Assembly (NCBI GenBank): GCA_028293825.1
Contig: JAQGNY010000042.1
Location: forward strand, 22,467 to 86,466
From: Verrucomicrobiaceae bacterium
GTDB taxonomy: Bacteria; Pseudomonadota; Gammaproteobacteria; Pseudomonadales; CAMLJR01
Direction of reading: 5' to 3'
Length of the DNA: 64,000 bases
The notes below the pieces were generated by a model that was not told the origin of the DNA, did not search any database, and saw nothing but the letters and a program-made list of their open reading frames with translations. Numbering within the stretch: position 1 is the first letter of the stretch; each line of letters opens with the position of its first letter. A program made the position numbers and the translations under genes. This document shows positions 17,000 through 27,800 of this stretch, piece after piece.

Positions 17000-19900
17000 T
17001 TATTTAGCCGGTGTAATCGACAATTTGCCGCCCAAGCCGCGTGCGTATAACTCGCGGTGATACATGCCTTCCGCGTACGGCGCTGGCGTTTGGAATTCAC
17101 CGACATTGGTAGCGCGCACGCGATACACAAATGTCGCGACATCGCGATTTAAATAACCGTACAGCACCATGCGATCGTCGCGCACTTCCGCGAACTGTGG
17201 ATGCCAACTCGATTGCGCCGCGACACCAATCGGCAATGCGGTTGGAGCCGGTGCGGCTTCATCGACATTTGCAGTTGGATCGACCGCAACGGCCCGTTCG
17301 ATAACCGGCTCGATACCACCCGGTAATAAATCGACGACAGCAATTTGGCCGGCGTTGTCGCGATCAACAGTACGCAAACGCAGACGCACTAAAAATTCCG
17401 CGCCGACATCGACACTGCTAATCGCGTTGCCTTTCAAATCCAAATAGTCGCGTTGAATTTCCAAACCTTCGCGCGCCTCGGTGGCCGGTTGCGTGCGATC
17501 GAAACCGCTTTCAACCACCGAATAAAACGCCGGCAGATTACCTTCTCGATTGAACTGCACGCTTTTTGCGTCAATACCAATGGCTGCTTTCGCAATTAAT
17601 CCGGCAGGCAGCGGTAATGCTTTGGCGTTGCCGGCTGCATCGACTTCCGCAATCGCTAGCGTACCGCCCTGCTCCGCCGCCGCACTCGCGTAGCTTTCCA
17701 GTGCGAGTAGCAGATACGCAGCCGACAATGAACTGTAACGGTTGCCGGAAATTTGTTTACCCATGTTATCGAGCACAGTCGCCGGCACCGCGCGCAATTG
17801 CGACGGGAATTGTTTGGCGATGATGTAAAGCAATTGCGAATCGTGAATCAGCGCATCGTAATAATCGCCGTGCGCGATCGGATCGAGCGCTGGATTTTTC
17901 ACATCTTGCGACCAATTGACGTGTTTGATTATTTTTTCCGCCAGATCGGTTTTTTGCAGCAAGCGATAACTGCCGGCAACATAGGCAGCCGTTAAATCGT
18001 TCGGCCATTCCTTCGCGTAACGTGCATCGAGTTCATGCTGCAACGTGCCGAGCAATTCGCTGGTAACGACGCCTTGTCGCGTCAGCAAATAAATTGCATA
18101 GGCACGCGCGCGCATGTCATCAAGCGAATCACCGCGCGGACCTGCTTCGCGGCGCAGCCAGCTGTTCGCGTTGGCGAGCACATCCGCAGGTACGTTACGA
18201 CCGCGTTCTTTGGCTTCCAGCAGGAAGTGAATCGCGTAAATCGACGGCCACGGCGCCACTTCCGTGGTCGATGACCATAAGCCGAAACCGCCCTCGTCGT
18301 TTTGGCGCGTGCGCAGTGTTTTGATTAATTCGTCAAAACTATTTTCCGGTTTATTCGCATCTATTATTTTTCCCAACTCGGGATGTGCACCCAACAATAA
18401 TGCTGGCATCCCCATGCTGACTAATTGCTCGGTGCACGAGTATGGATAATTGGCGAGATACGCGGACAGACCGCTCGACCATGCCAGCGGCGAATAGCCG
18501 TACACCGCGTGCACATCGCGATATTCCTTGTATAAATCGCGGCTGAGTTTAAGCGTTAGTTTGTCGCGGGTCTGACGATCGGCTGTAGTTTGCACGCGAT
18601 AGGTTGACGCTGGCCGTACACTCAGGCTTTCCGTGGCGTTTACTTTTTTATCGACGCCTTTGTCATTAATCGTGGCGACGAATTTAATTTCCGCTGCGCC
18701 GAGTGCATCGGTCGCTTTCAAACGCAATTGCGCGACGCCTTCTTTTTGCTCGGCAATGGTCAACTTGATTTGCTTGTCGCCGATCACCGTTAAACCGGGC
18801 GATGTAATTGCTTGAAGATTGATTGGCGACGCGCTGCCTTTCACATTATTGAAAATGGAAACGCTGACATTGAATTCATCACCGGTCGCGACCATTGCCG
18901 GCAAATTCGGCGACAGAATTAAATCGCCGCGTACCTCACTGCCGCCTTCGTATACACCGATGGTTTGCGCCGAAACGGCCACTGCAAAAATATGCAGCTT
19001 GCCGTTGTAGTAGTCCGGCACGGTGTAATGCAAATCCTTGCCGCTCGCATCGACATCGACAATGCCCGACCAATACGCGGTGGGCGGACGATTCTTGCGC
19101 TTGAAAGGATTAACGTGACGACCGAGCGACGCATCGCCATCACCGCCGGGGGCAGCGGCATTCAGCAATTGCTGAAATTCCGGCAGAATTAAATCGAGAA
19201 TCTGCGCTGTGCGCACATCGAGCATGCGTTTCTGGAAGAAGAATGAAAGCGGTTCAGGCTTCTTGTAACCCGCGACTTGCAGAATACCTTCATCAATAGC
19301 GAACACGACAACGCGCGACGGTTTTTCCGTGCTGACGTGCAGCTTCAAATCCTGACCGGGTTTTACCAGTGGCAACGCCTCGACTTTAACCGGCTCGGTG
19401 CGATGTTGCAGCGACACCGCAAATGGCATCACGCCATACGACAGTGGACTCATAAAAATTTCATCGGACGATGGATCGCGCAGAAATTGCACGCTGACGT
19501 AACCGTTGCCTTCGAAATCATCCGGCAATTTAATTTTCTGCACCGAGCTGGTCGTGCTCGTTTTAAACCAGATGTGTTGGTACACCTTGTCGCGTTCGAT
19601 AGTAATTAAACCCGAACCGATATACGGCGCTTGAATGCTGAGTTCAATGGTATCGCCGGGCTCATATTCTTTTTTATCGAGCTTGATTTGCAGCTCGGCA
19701 TTGCGTTCGAGCGAACGGCTGAGATTGGCCGCGCCGACTACGCTGTATTCGAGGCGATTTAACTCAAGGCCGTCTTTATCGCGCAGCACCAGCGAAAAAT
19801 CGCCGGCCTCGCTGGTCGGCAATTCGATGTCGCTGCCATTGGCTGCGAGCGCGAGCGGTTTGGTATCGCGCACGATATCTTTGCGCCGCGATTGATAGCG

Positions 19901-22900
19901 ATAGGTGCCGTTATTTTGTTTGGTCAGCACCGACACGAATTTGCGTTGTACCCACTCCTGCTTGATATCGGCGAGTGCAATGCCATTTAATTTTTGATCG
20001 ACCGCGAGCCAACGACTTGCGTGTTTGCTATCGCGTTGCAAATAACCAAGTTCTTCCTCGGCTTTTACGCCGACTAAATACGGCGCGCTCGACACCAATG
20101 CCGCGCTGAATGCGGCGACGTTGCGCCCGCCTTCGGCTTCAAACGCACGCGCGAGAATCGACAATCGATACGTCGCGCGTTCGAACCGCGTTAAATTCAA
20201 ATCGAATTTCGCATCGCCATTATCGTCCGTCGTCGCTGGCGCCAACGTGTCGCTATACGATTCGTTTAATTTGGTGCGATCGAAGAATACGTAATCGCGA
20301 TAGCGTGCAAATGCCGGCACCGCTGGTGTGATTTTCATTTCCGCTTCGACGCGACGATTTGCCGCTGGCGCGCCGAATAATTGCATCGCTTTTACGCGCG
20401 CTTGAATTTGATCCGGTGTCAGCCAGCCATCGGCGGGTTGATCGCTCAACTGCGCGCTGACTTTCATCCGGTCCGGTTCGAATTCCTGCACGCGCACGGA
20501 CGTACTGCCGAGCAGAATTTTGCGGTCTTCGTTTTTAACCAGATATAGCGACACTTGATAATGACCGGTCGGCGAACTCGGCTGCGTCGACCAATTTAAT
20601 TCTTCGAATCCCGCTTTACCGAGCTGCATTTTTTGTCGCAACAATGTCATGCCGCGCGGATCGGTAACTTCTGCTTCAACCGGAATGCCGTCGAGCGCGG
20701 CGCGCCAATCCTGTGTGCGCACGATGGTGCCGATATGCACATTTTCGCCGGGACGATAAATACCGCGATCGGAAAATAAAAATGCGGAGAGTCGATTGGC
20801 ATCGCGATTATTTTCGATACCGCCGATATCGAAACGCGATAAATTTAACTGGCGGTCACCGCGATTGAGCGGCAGAAAGGAAATGTCGCCGTCTTTTTCG
20901 GCGGTAAATAACAGCGGCGTTTTATCGCGCAGTAATTTATCGACCGGCGCGAAACGCGCTTTGCCGTTGGCATCGCTGGTCTGCGTTTGCACCGCCAAAC
21001 CGTTGCGGCCGAGCAAATCGATTTTTACGCCGGCGACTGGCAGGCCGGTGTGAATCGATTGCACGAATACCACTTGGCTGCCGTCGAGTTCGCGCTTAAC
21101 CAATAAACCCAAATCGGTGATGACGACGAGGCGCGTATCGTTTTGATCGTAATTCGATTCGCCGTATTCGCTGGCACCCTGATCGTATTCGCCCTCACCG
21201 CCCTCGCCCGATTCCGCATCGCGAGAGTCTTGTTGCGTGTCTGCGTCTTCGTCGGCCGCAGCACTGTCGGCGTCGGGTTGCGCTTCGGTCATCTTGATTA
21301 AAAATATGCCGTAGCGCGAATGCGATTTGTCTTTCAGATAAGCGCCGAGATCGATGCTGTCGTAAACCGGTTTGCCCGGACCTTGTACGACTAATTTGCG
21401 TTTTTCGATAAAGCGTTCGACCAGGCGATCGCTGGTGACGCTGCTCATATTCGGTTTGGCGAACGGGCCGAAATTTACATCGACCAATTGATGCAATTGA
21501 TTCGCCAGCAAACGACCCACTTCGATTTGTACGCCATCGACACCGCGCGCCATGAAACCGATTTTGCGTTCGCCGGATAACGATAAAATTGCGCCGTCGC
21601 CCAACATATTCAGCGCGCGCGGATACGGTTGCACCTGCACGATATTGGTAAATGGTTTACCGGATTGCGAGCCGCCGACCGCTTGCACACCTTCCGCAAC
21701 TTCAACATAGACAGAGCGGCCAACCGGCGCGTGAAATTTAAAACTGTGCAGCGATTGCGCAGCGTCTTCGCCGGGAATTTGTTCGAGCGGCAGCGCTTCG
21801 GATTGCGCGATGATGTCCTTGCCGATTTCCGTTTTGCTCCAGGCGTACAAGTATTTTTTCTCGGCCTCTTTGGCACCGGGTCGATACGCCGGCAGCAACC
21901 ATGCCTTCACTTTATTTTTCAGCGCATCGCCGGCCAATGGTGCCGAGCTTTCTAACAGCAACACTTGTTCGGGCTCGAAATGCTCGTTATCGACCAGCGT
22001 CATGCTGAGGTTCGGAAACTGCAAACTGAAGCGACCCGGTACGGTAATGCTGCTTTCGATTTTTGCAGGCGTGCCATCGCCGCCGCGCGCGCTGCGAATC
22101 CCTTTATCGAGCGTCAGCAACATGCGCGTATCTTCGCGCGGCAACTGCAATGTGCGCGAATGGATGTAGGCGTTTAAACGCTGCTTGTCGTACGTCACCG
22201 CGAAGCCGGTGGCGTCGGCATTTAAGCCTAAAAATGTCGCATCTTTTGCGAGCGTGATGGCGATGCGCTTTTCGAAATCGGCGGTTTCAACCGGATGACT
22301 GAAATGAATCGACGCAACCAGTTTCTTTAATTGCGGATCGACCGGGTCTTGATAAAACTCGTTACTGACAACTGTTGTAGTGAACGGCGCGCTTTGAAAT
22401 GAAAAGTCATAGGTATCGAGACGAACCTGTGGCGCGAAAAATTTCTTCTTGTCGAAATCGACAGTGAACGATGCACCGACCGGCCAATCGTTCGCCGGTT
22501 GAAATACTAATTTTTTATCGTCTTCCCAACGCCAACTGCCGGCGATATTCGGCGACATCGAAATTCCGGATTTAACCGGCTGGCCGATTGCGCTGAGTGG
22601 CGCGGCGGAATCGCTGAATTGCACGACGAGCGGTTGAATAACGTATTTGGCTTTTACATCGTCCCACACCGTTAACGGCGGCGCGGTGTAACTGAACGTG
22701 GTTTCAACCGGCTTCGGCCGCAATTGATACCAGCGATAGCCGGCGAAACTCGCGGCGACAATGGCAATGCAGGCGACGAATATACTCGCGCTGCGTTTTG
22801 GATTGGCTTTGCAATGCGACCAGAGTTGCGAGGATTTTGCACTACACCATTGCATCCATGTGGGCGACTGCCATTGCCAGCGGCCGAATAATGCGCCGAG

Positions 22901-22966
22901 TACGGCAGCAATCAAACGAGCGAGTAAACGAAACGGCAACAACACGATATTGAGCAGTGATTTCAC
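17000..22966 (-). CDS. Alpha-2-macroglobulin family protein with thioester motif
   Basis: A very large (1988-residue) bacterial alpha-2-macroglobulin, thought to trap proteases in the periplasm by a reactive thioester and so protect the envelope. A membrane helix near the N-terminus (FVACIAIVAASFAGYRWY) anchors it in the inner membrane instead of a lipid anchor. Many MG-type beta domains follow, with an acidic low-complexity insert around residue 610. The thioester motif is CTEQ with Cys at about 1511. The GTG at 22966 follows AAGGAGGTTTT and is the best-supported start; a TTG at 23038 would add a Lys-rich 24-residue extension without a ribosome-binding site. pbpC follows directly, suggesting joint defence and repair of the wall. 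Confidence 0.88.
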   Translation of the reverse strand: MKSLLNIVLLPFRLLARLIAAVLGALFGRWQWQSPTWMQWCSAKSSQLWSHCKANPKRSASIFVACIAIVAASFAGYRWYQLRPKPVETTFSYTAPPLTVWDDVKAKYVIQPLVVQFSDSAAPLSAIGQPVKSGISMSPNIAGSWRWEDDKKLVFQPANDWPVGASFTVDFDKKKFFAPQVRLDTYDFSFQSAPFTTTVVSNEFYQDPVDPQLKKLVASIHFSHPVETADFEKRIAITLAKDATFLGLNADATGFAVTYDKQRLNAYIHSRTLQLPREDTRMLLTLDKGIRSARGGDGTPAKIESSITVPGRFSLQFPNLSMTLVDNEHFEPEQVLLLESSAPLAGDALKNKVKAWLLPAYRPGAKEAEKKYLYAWSKTEIGKDIIAQSEALPLEQIPGEDAAQSLHSFKFHAPVGRSVYVEVAEGVQAVGGSQSGKPFTNIVQVQPYPRALNMLGDGAILSLSGERKIGFMARGVDGVQIEVGRLLANQLHQLVDVNFGPFAKPNMSSVTSDRLVERFIEKRKLVVQGPGKPVYDSIDLGAYLKDKSHSRYGIFLIKMTEAQPDADSAAADEDADTQQDSRDAESGEGGEGEYDQGASEYGESNYDQNDTRLVVITDLGLLVKRELDGSQVVFVQSIHTGLPVAGVKIDLLGRNGLAVQTQTSDANGKARFAPVDKLLRDKTPLLFTAEKDGDISFLPLNRGDRQLNLSRFDIGGIENNRDANRLSAFLFSDRGIYRPGENVHIGTIVRTQDWRAALDGIPVEAEVTDPRGMTLLRQKMQLGKAGFEELNWSTQPSSPTGHYQVSLYLVKNEDRKILLGSTSVRVQEFEPDRMKVSAQLSDQPADGWLTPDQIQARVKAMQLFGAPAANRRVEAEMKITPAVPAFARYRDYVFFDRTKLNESYSDTLAPATTDDNGDAKFDLNLTRFERATYRLSILARAFEAEGGRNVAAFSAALVSSAPYLVGVKAEEELGYLQRDSKHASRWLAVDQKLNGIALADIKQEWVQRKFVSVLTKQNNGTYRYQSRRKDIVRDTKPLALAANGSDIELPTSEAGDFSLVLRDKDGLELNRLEYSVVGAANLSRSLERNAELQIKLDKKEYEPGDTIELSIQAPYIGSGLITIERDKVYQHIWFKTSTTSSVQKIKLPDDFEGNGYVSVQFLRDPSSDEIFMSPLSYGVMPFAVSLQHRTEPVKVEALPLVKPGQDLKLHVSTEKPSRVVVFAIDEGILQVAGYKKPEPLSFFFQKRMLDVRTAQILDLILPEFQQLLNAAAPGGDGDASLGRHVNPFKRKNRPPTAYWSGIVDVDASGKDLHYTVPDYYNGKLHIFAVAVSAQTIGVYEGGSEVRGDLILSPNLPAMVATGDEFNVSVSIFNNVKGSASPINLQAITSPGLTVIGDKQIKLTIAEQKEGVAQLRLKATDALGAAEIKFVATINDKGVDKKVNATESLSVRPASTYRVQTTADRQTRDKLTLKLSRDLYKEYRDVHAVYGYSPLAWSSGLSAYLANYPYSCTEQLVSMGMPALLLGAHPELGKIIDANKPENSFDELIKTLRTRQNDEGGFGLWSSTTEVAPWPSIYAIHFLLEAKERGRNVPADVLANANSWLRREAGPRGDSLDDMRARAYAIYLLTRQGVVTSELLGTLQHELDARYAKEWPNDLTAAYVAGSYRLLQKTDLAEKIIKHVNWSQDVKNPALDPIAHGDYYDALIHDSQLLYIIAKQFPSQLRAVPATVLDNMGKQISGNRYSSLSAAYLLLALESYASAAAEQGGTLAIAEVDAAGNAKALPLPAGLIAKAAIGIDAKSVQFNREGNLPAFYSVVESGFDRTQPATEAREGLEIQRDYLDLKGNAISSVDVGAEFLVRLRLRTVDRDNAGQIAVVDLLPGGIEPVIERAVAVDPTANVDEAAPAPTALPIGVAAQSSWHPQFAEVRDDRMVLYGYLNRDVATFVYRVRATNVGEFQTPAPYAEGMYHRELYARGLGGKLSITPAK

Positions 22967-23110
22967 AAAACCTCCTTTTTTAGTTTCTTCTTTTGCTTTT
23001 TTTACGTTCTTCTTTTTTCTTTGCCGCGATCCCGACAAGATGCAGATTCGAGCAACCGCACCGCTACATCAAAGCCAAGCTGGTGCCGCACAATTTACTG
23101 CATCGGAAAT

Positions 23111-23131
23111 AAAAAAACCGCCTTGCGGCGG
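23111..23131 (-). terminator. Rho-independent terminator of the GAPDH gene
   Basis: On the minus strand CCGCC-GCAA-GGCGG is followed by seven T residues, 20 bases after the GAPDH stop. The stable GCAA tetraloop and strong T run make this a clear terminator that also separates GAPDH from the downstream alpha-2-macroglobulin operon. Confidence 0.9.
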
Positions 23132-23150
23132 CTTTTTATTTTGATGCTGA

Positions 23151-24617
23151 TCAGGCTTCTTTCGGATACATCTTGTAAGTGACGCCGGCCATTTTTTCCA
23201 GGCACCGGTGCACTTGGCAGCTGTAACCGAATTCGTTGTCGTACCAGCAGTACAACACGACGCTGCTGCCGTTAACGATGGTCGCTTCGGCGTCGTAAAT
23301 GCTGGCGTGACGCGAGCCGACCAGATCGGTCGAAACCACTTCCGGCGAGTTCGAATAATCGATCTGTTTACGCAGTGGTGAACGCAGCGCAATGTTGCGC
23401 ATATATTCGTTGATTTCCTGCACGGTGGTTTCGCGTTTTAGATTCAATTTCAGAATCGCCAGCGAGACATTCGGCGTCGGTACGCGAATCGCGTTGCCGG
23501 TCAGTTTGCCGAGCAGATGCGGTAATACTTTGCTGACTGCCTTGGCCGCGCCGGTTTCGGTGATAACGAGGTTCAACGGCGCGCTGCGACCGCGACGTTT
23601 CGACGGGTGGTAATTGTCGATCAGGTTCTGGTCGTTGGTGTACGAGTGCACGGTTTCGACGTGGCCGTTGATGATGCCGAAATGATCGTCGATCACTTTC
23701 AGCGGCGGCACGATGGCGTTGGTGGTGCAGCTGGCGGCGGTGATGATCTGATCGTCCGGCAGGATTTCGTTGTCGTTGACGCCGAACACGATATTTTTCA
23801 AATCGCCCTTACCCGGTGCGGTCAGGATGACTTTGCTGACGCCCGGCGATTGCAAATGTTTGGACAGACCTTCGCGGTCGCTCCATTTGCCGGTGTTGTC
23901 GACCACGATGGCATCGCTGATGCCGTACTGCGTGTAATCGATGGCATCCGGGGAATCGCCGTAGATCACCAGCACTTCGTTGCCGTTACAGATCAACGAC
24001 TGACGCTCTTCATCGACCCGAATGGTGCCGTCGAATTTGCCGTGGACCGAATCGCGTTGCAGCAGGCTGGCGCGCTTCGTTAAGTCATCAGGGCTTTTGC
24101 CCTTGCGCACGACGATCGCACGCAGACGTAGGTTGTCGCCAGAACCGGTCTTCTCGATCAGCAAACGTGCCATCAGGCGGCCGATACGACCGAAGCCGAA
24201 CAGCACCACATCGCGCGGTTTGGCGATCGGTTTAACATCGACACCGATCAGATCGGCGACTTGCTCACGCACGAAATCATCGACGGAAATGCCACTGCTT
24301 TTCGCTTTGTCGTACATCACTGCAATATGGCCGGCATCGATGTGCGCGGTGCCGAGATTCAATGCGGCCAGTGCTTTAACGACCGGAAAGGTTTCGAATT
24401 CGGACAGCTCGTTTTGCTCGACCTGACGCACGAAGCGGTGCGCCTGCATGATGTCGAGCGGTGATTTATTCACCAGCGGCTGACCGTAGATGTAGGTTTT
24501 GACGTTGTTTTCGCGGTACAGCTTCCCGACCAGTGGAATCAGGCCTTCGGCCAATGCTTCACGCTGTTTCCAATCTTTGAAGTAATCGTCGGGACGATTG
24601 CGTTTTCTCTGTTCCAT
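23151..24617 (-). CDS. gap: Glyceraldehyde-3-phosphate dehydrogenase, long form
   Basis: A 488-residue GAPDH: it oxidises glyceraldehyde 3-phosphate to 1,3-bisphosphoglycerate, or runs the reverse reaction in gluconeogenesis. The catalytic Cys297 sits in SCTTNAI, and the Rossmann motif GFGRIGRL near residue 145 begins the standard domain. About 130 extra N-terminal residues distinguish it from the usual 330-residue enzyme; long forms of this kind sit divergent from mfd in Pseudomonas, as here. The ATG at 24617 follows TAGGTGCTTTCA; a GTG three codons upstream is less likely. A GCAA-loop terminator follows. Confidence 0.92.
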   Translation of the reverse strand: MEQRKRNRPDDYFKDWKQREALAEGLIPLVGKLYRENNVKTYIYGQPLVNKSPLDIMQAHRFVRQVEQNELSEFETFPVVKALAALNLGTAHIDAGHIAVMYDKAKSSGISVDDFVREQVADLIGVDVKPIAKPRDVVLFGFGRIGRLMARLLIEKTGSGDNLRLRAIVVRKGKSPDDLTKRASLLQRDSVHGKFDGTIRVDEERQSLICNGNEVLVIYGDSPDAIDYTQYGISDAIVVDNTGKWSDREGLSKHLQSPGVSKVILTAPGKGDLKNIVFGVNDNEILPDDQIITAASCTTNAIVPPLKVIDDHFGIINGHVETVHSYTNDQNLIDNYHPSKRRGRSAPLNLVITETGAAKAVSKVLPHLLGKLTGNAIRVPTPNVSLAILKLNLKRETTVQEINEYMRNIALRSPLRKQIDYSNSPEVVSTDLVGSRHASIYDAEATIVNGSSVVLYCWYDNEFGYSCQVHRCLEKMAGVTYKMYPKEA

Positions 24618-24878
24618 TGAAAGCACCTACGCCTGTGGGAATGATGAGAGCGGGAAATATAGCTGTAAAACCAGGCCGCGTATTATCTTTTATTCCCCGA
24701 ATAACGCGCAACCGCCGCGCGCCGGCTAAATCCGACCAGATCGTTATATGGCTCACGCTGTGTCCCGTTAAGCACGGCACAGGTCGTTCGCGCGTTGCAG
24801 CGGTCACGTTACAATTTATTCGCGCTCGGCGGCGGTCAGTTACAATGCCGCCTCGCAAACCGAGGTGCCCCATTCCCG

Positions 24879-27800
24879 ATGTCGCCGACCGCCGCCGCTT
24901 CTTCGATCACGTCCCCGTTAACCGCCACGGTGCAGCCGAAACCGGGTGACCGCCAGCGCTGGAGTCAGCTGCGCGGCAGCGCGATGAGTCTCGCCGTCGC
25001 CAGTGCCGCGCGCGAGTTACAGCAGCCGGTGGTGTGGGTCACGCGCGATACGGCCGCTGCGCGTCGGGCCGAGCAGGAGCTGCGCTTCTTCGCCGACGAA
25101 CTCGACATTCTGCACCTGCCGGATTGGGAAACGCTGCCGTACGATACGTTTTCGCCGCACCAGGACATCATCTCCGAGCGCCTCACCACTCTTTATCATT
25201 TGCCCGAAACCAAACGAGGCGTGCTGGTCGTGCCGGTTTCGACATTGCTGCATCGACTACCGCCGCCTTCGTATCTACTCGCCAACAGCTTGATGATCGA
25301 CAAGGGCCAGCAGCTCGATGTCGAGCAATTGCGCGAACGGCTCGCCAGCGCCGGCTATCGTTCGGTAACCACAGTTTATGAACACGGCGAATTTGCACAG
25401 CGCGGCTCACTGTTCGATATTTTCCCAATGGGCAGCACGCAGCCGTTTCGCATCGACCTGCTCGACGACGAAGTGGATTCGCTGCGCACATTTGACCCGG
25501 AAACGCAGCGCACCACCGATCAGGTCGAGCAAATCCGCCTGCTGCCGGGCCGAGAGTTTCCGCTGACGCCGGCCGCGATCAAGGCATTCCGCGAACGCTG
25601 GCACGAGACCTTCGACGTCGATCATCGCCGTTGCACCGTATATCAGGATGTCAGTCAGGGCATCGCGCCGGCCGGTATCGAATATTACCTGCCATTGTTT
25701 TTCGGCGATTGCGCCAGCCTGTTCGACTATCTGCCGGCGCACACGGTGATCTTTGCCGACCAGGGCATCGAAAACACGGCGCAGTCGTTTTGGAGCGAGG
25801 CCAGCGACCGTTACGAGCAGCGCCGCCATAATCTGGAGCGCCCAATTCTGGCGCCGGCGCGGATTTTCGAGCCGGTCGATCAACTGTTCGCGCGTTTCAA
25901 AACGCACCAGCAGATCACGTTGAGCGAAGCCGATGGCGAAGCTGGCTCGGGCCAGACCGTTTTCGCCACGCTCACTCCGCCGCCACTGGCAATTGACGCC
26001 AAAGCCGAAGATCCGATTGCGGCGCTGCGGCGTTTTGCCTCGTCCGATCAGCGCGTGTTGCTCTGCGCCGAATCCGCCGGTCGACGCGAAACACTGCTTG
26101 ATCTGCTCGCCCGCAATCATCTGAAACCGAAAGCCGTCGACAACTGGCATGCGTTCGCCACCGGCAAACAGACGCTGGCAATCACCGTCGCGCCGATCGA
26201 CCGTGGTCTGCAATTGCCGGAACAACATCTTGCGCTGGTTACCGAAAGCCAATTGTTCGGCCAGCGCGTGCTGCAAACCCGGCGGCGCAAACGCCAGAGC
26301 GAAATCGCCGAAAACGCGGTACGCAATCTCAGCGAGCTGCGTATCGGCGCGGCGGTCGTGCATATCGATCACGGCGTCGGCCGTTACGCCGGCTTACAAA
26401 CATTAGCGGTCGACGGCCAGGAAGCGGAATTCGTCACGCTCGAATACGCCGAAGGCGCGAAACTCTACGTGCCAGTGGCCTCGCTGCATTTGATCGGTCG
26501 CTACAGCGGCGGCGATCCCGAGCTGGCGCCGCTACATCGGCTCGGCAACGATCACTGGCAAAAAGCCAAACGCAAAGCGGCGGAGCAAATTCGCGATGTC
26601 GCGGCGGAATTGCTCGATATCTACGCGCGGCGCGCCGCACGACCGGGTCAGGCGTTCGACGATCCCGGCCACGCTTACGATGCTTTCGCGGCCGGCTTCC
26701 CGTTCGAGGAAACGCCCGATCAACAGAGCGCCATAGCGGCCGTGTTAGAAGACATGCAGGCGTCTACCGCGATGGATCGTCTGGTGTGCGGCGATGTCGG
26801 TTTCGGCAAAACCGAAGTGGCAATGCGCGCGGCCTTTATCGCGGTGCACAACGGCACACAGGTATCGATTCTGGTGCCAACGACATTATTAGCGCAGCAG
26901 CATTTCGAGTCGTTCAAAGATCGCTTCGCCGATTGGCCGGTAACTATCGAAGTGTTGTCGCGCTTTCGCTCCGCCGCCGATCAACAGCGCGTGCTCGAAC
27001 GCCTCGCCGAAGGCAAGGTCGACATCCTGATCGGCACACATAAATTGCTGCAGGACGATGTGAAATATCACAACCTCGGCCTGCTGGTTATCGACGAAGA
27101 ACATCGCTTCGGCGTACGCCAGAAAGAAAAACTGAAATCGTTCCGCGCGCAGGTCGATATTCTCACGCTCACCGCCACGCCGATTCCACGCACATTGAAT
27201 ATGGCGATGTCGGGCATGCGCGATCTGTCGATTATCGCCACGCCGCCGGCGCGACGTTTATCGGTAAAAACCTTCGTGCGCCGCTACGACAATCCACTGA
27301 TCAAAGAAGCGATTCAGCGCGAAATTCTGCGCGGCGGCCAGGTTTATTTTCTGCACAACGATGTAAAAACCATCGAGAAAACCGCGAAAGATTTGCTCGC
27401 GATGCTGCCGGAATTGCGCGTCGGTATTGGTCACGGTCAAATGCGCGAGCGCGATCTTGAACAAGTGATGTCGGATTTTTATCACAAGCGCCACAACGTG
27501 CTGGTGTGCTCGACCATTATCGAAACCGGCATCGACGTGCCGAACGCGAACACGATTATTATCGAACGCGCCGATAAATTCGGTCTCGCGCAATTGCACC
27601 AATTGCGCGGTCGTGTCGGTCGCTCGCACCATCAGGCGTATGCGTATTTACTCACCGGCGCCGAAACACAATTGACGCCGGATGCGGAGAAACGTCTTGA
27701 AGCCATCAGCATGGCTGAGGATCTAGGCGCCGGCTTCACGCTGGCGACGCACGATCTGGAAATTCGCGGTGCGGGGGAATTACTCGGCGAAGAACAAAGC

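Noticed and set aside
16996..17142. In-frame 49-codon upstream extension of pbpC
   Set aside because: It lies inside the end of the alpha-2-macroglobulin gene, is Arg/Cys-rich and unlike any PbpC N-terminus.
25407..26372. A 321-codon open frame on the minus strand inside mfd
   Set aside because: It lies wholly within the RNA-polymerase-interaction part of mfd, has no recognisable motif, and is the usual antisense shadow of GC-rich codon use.
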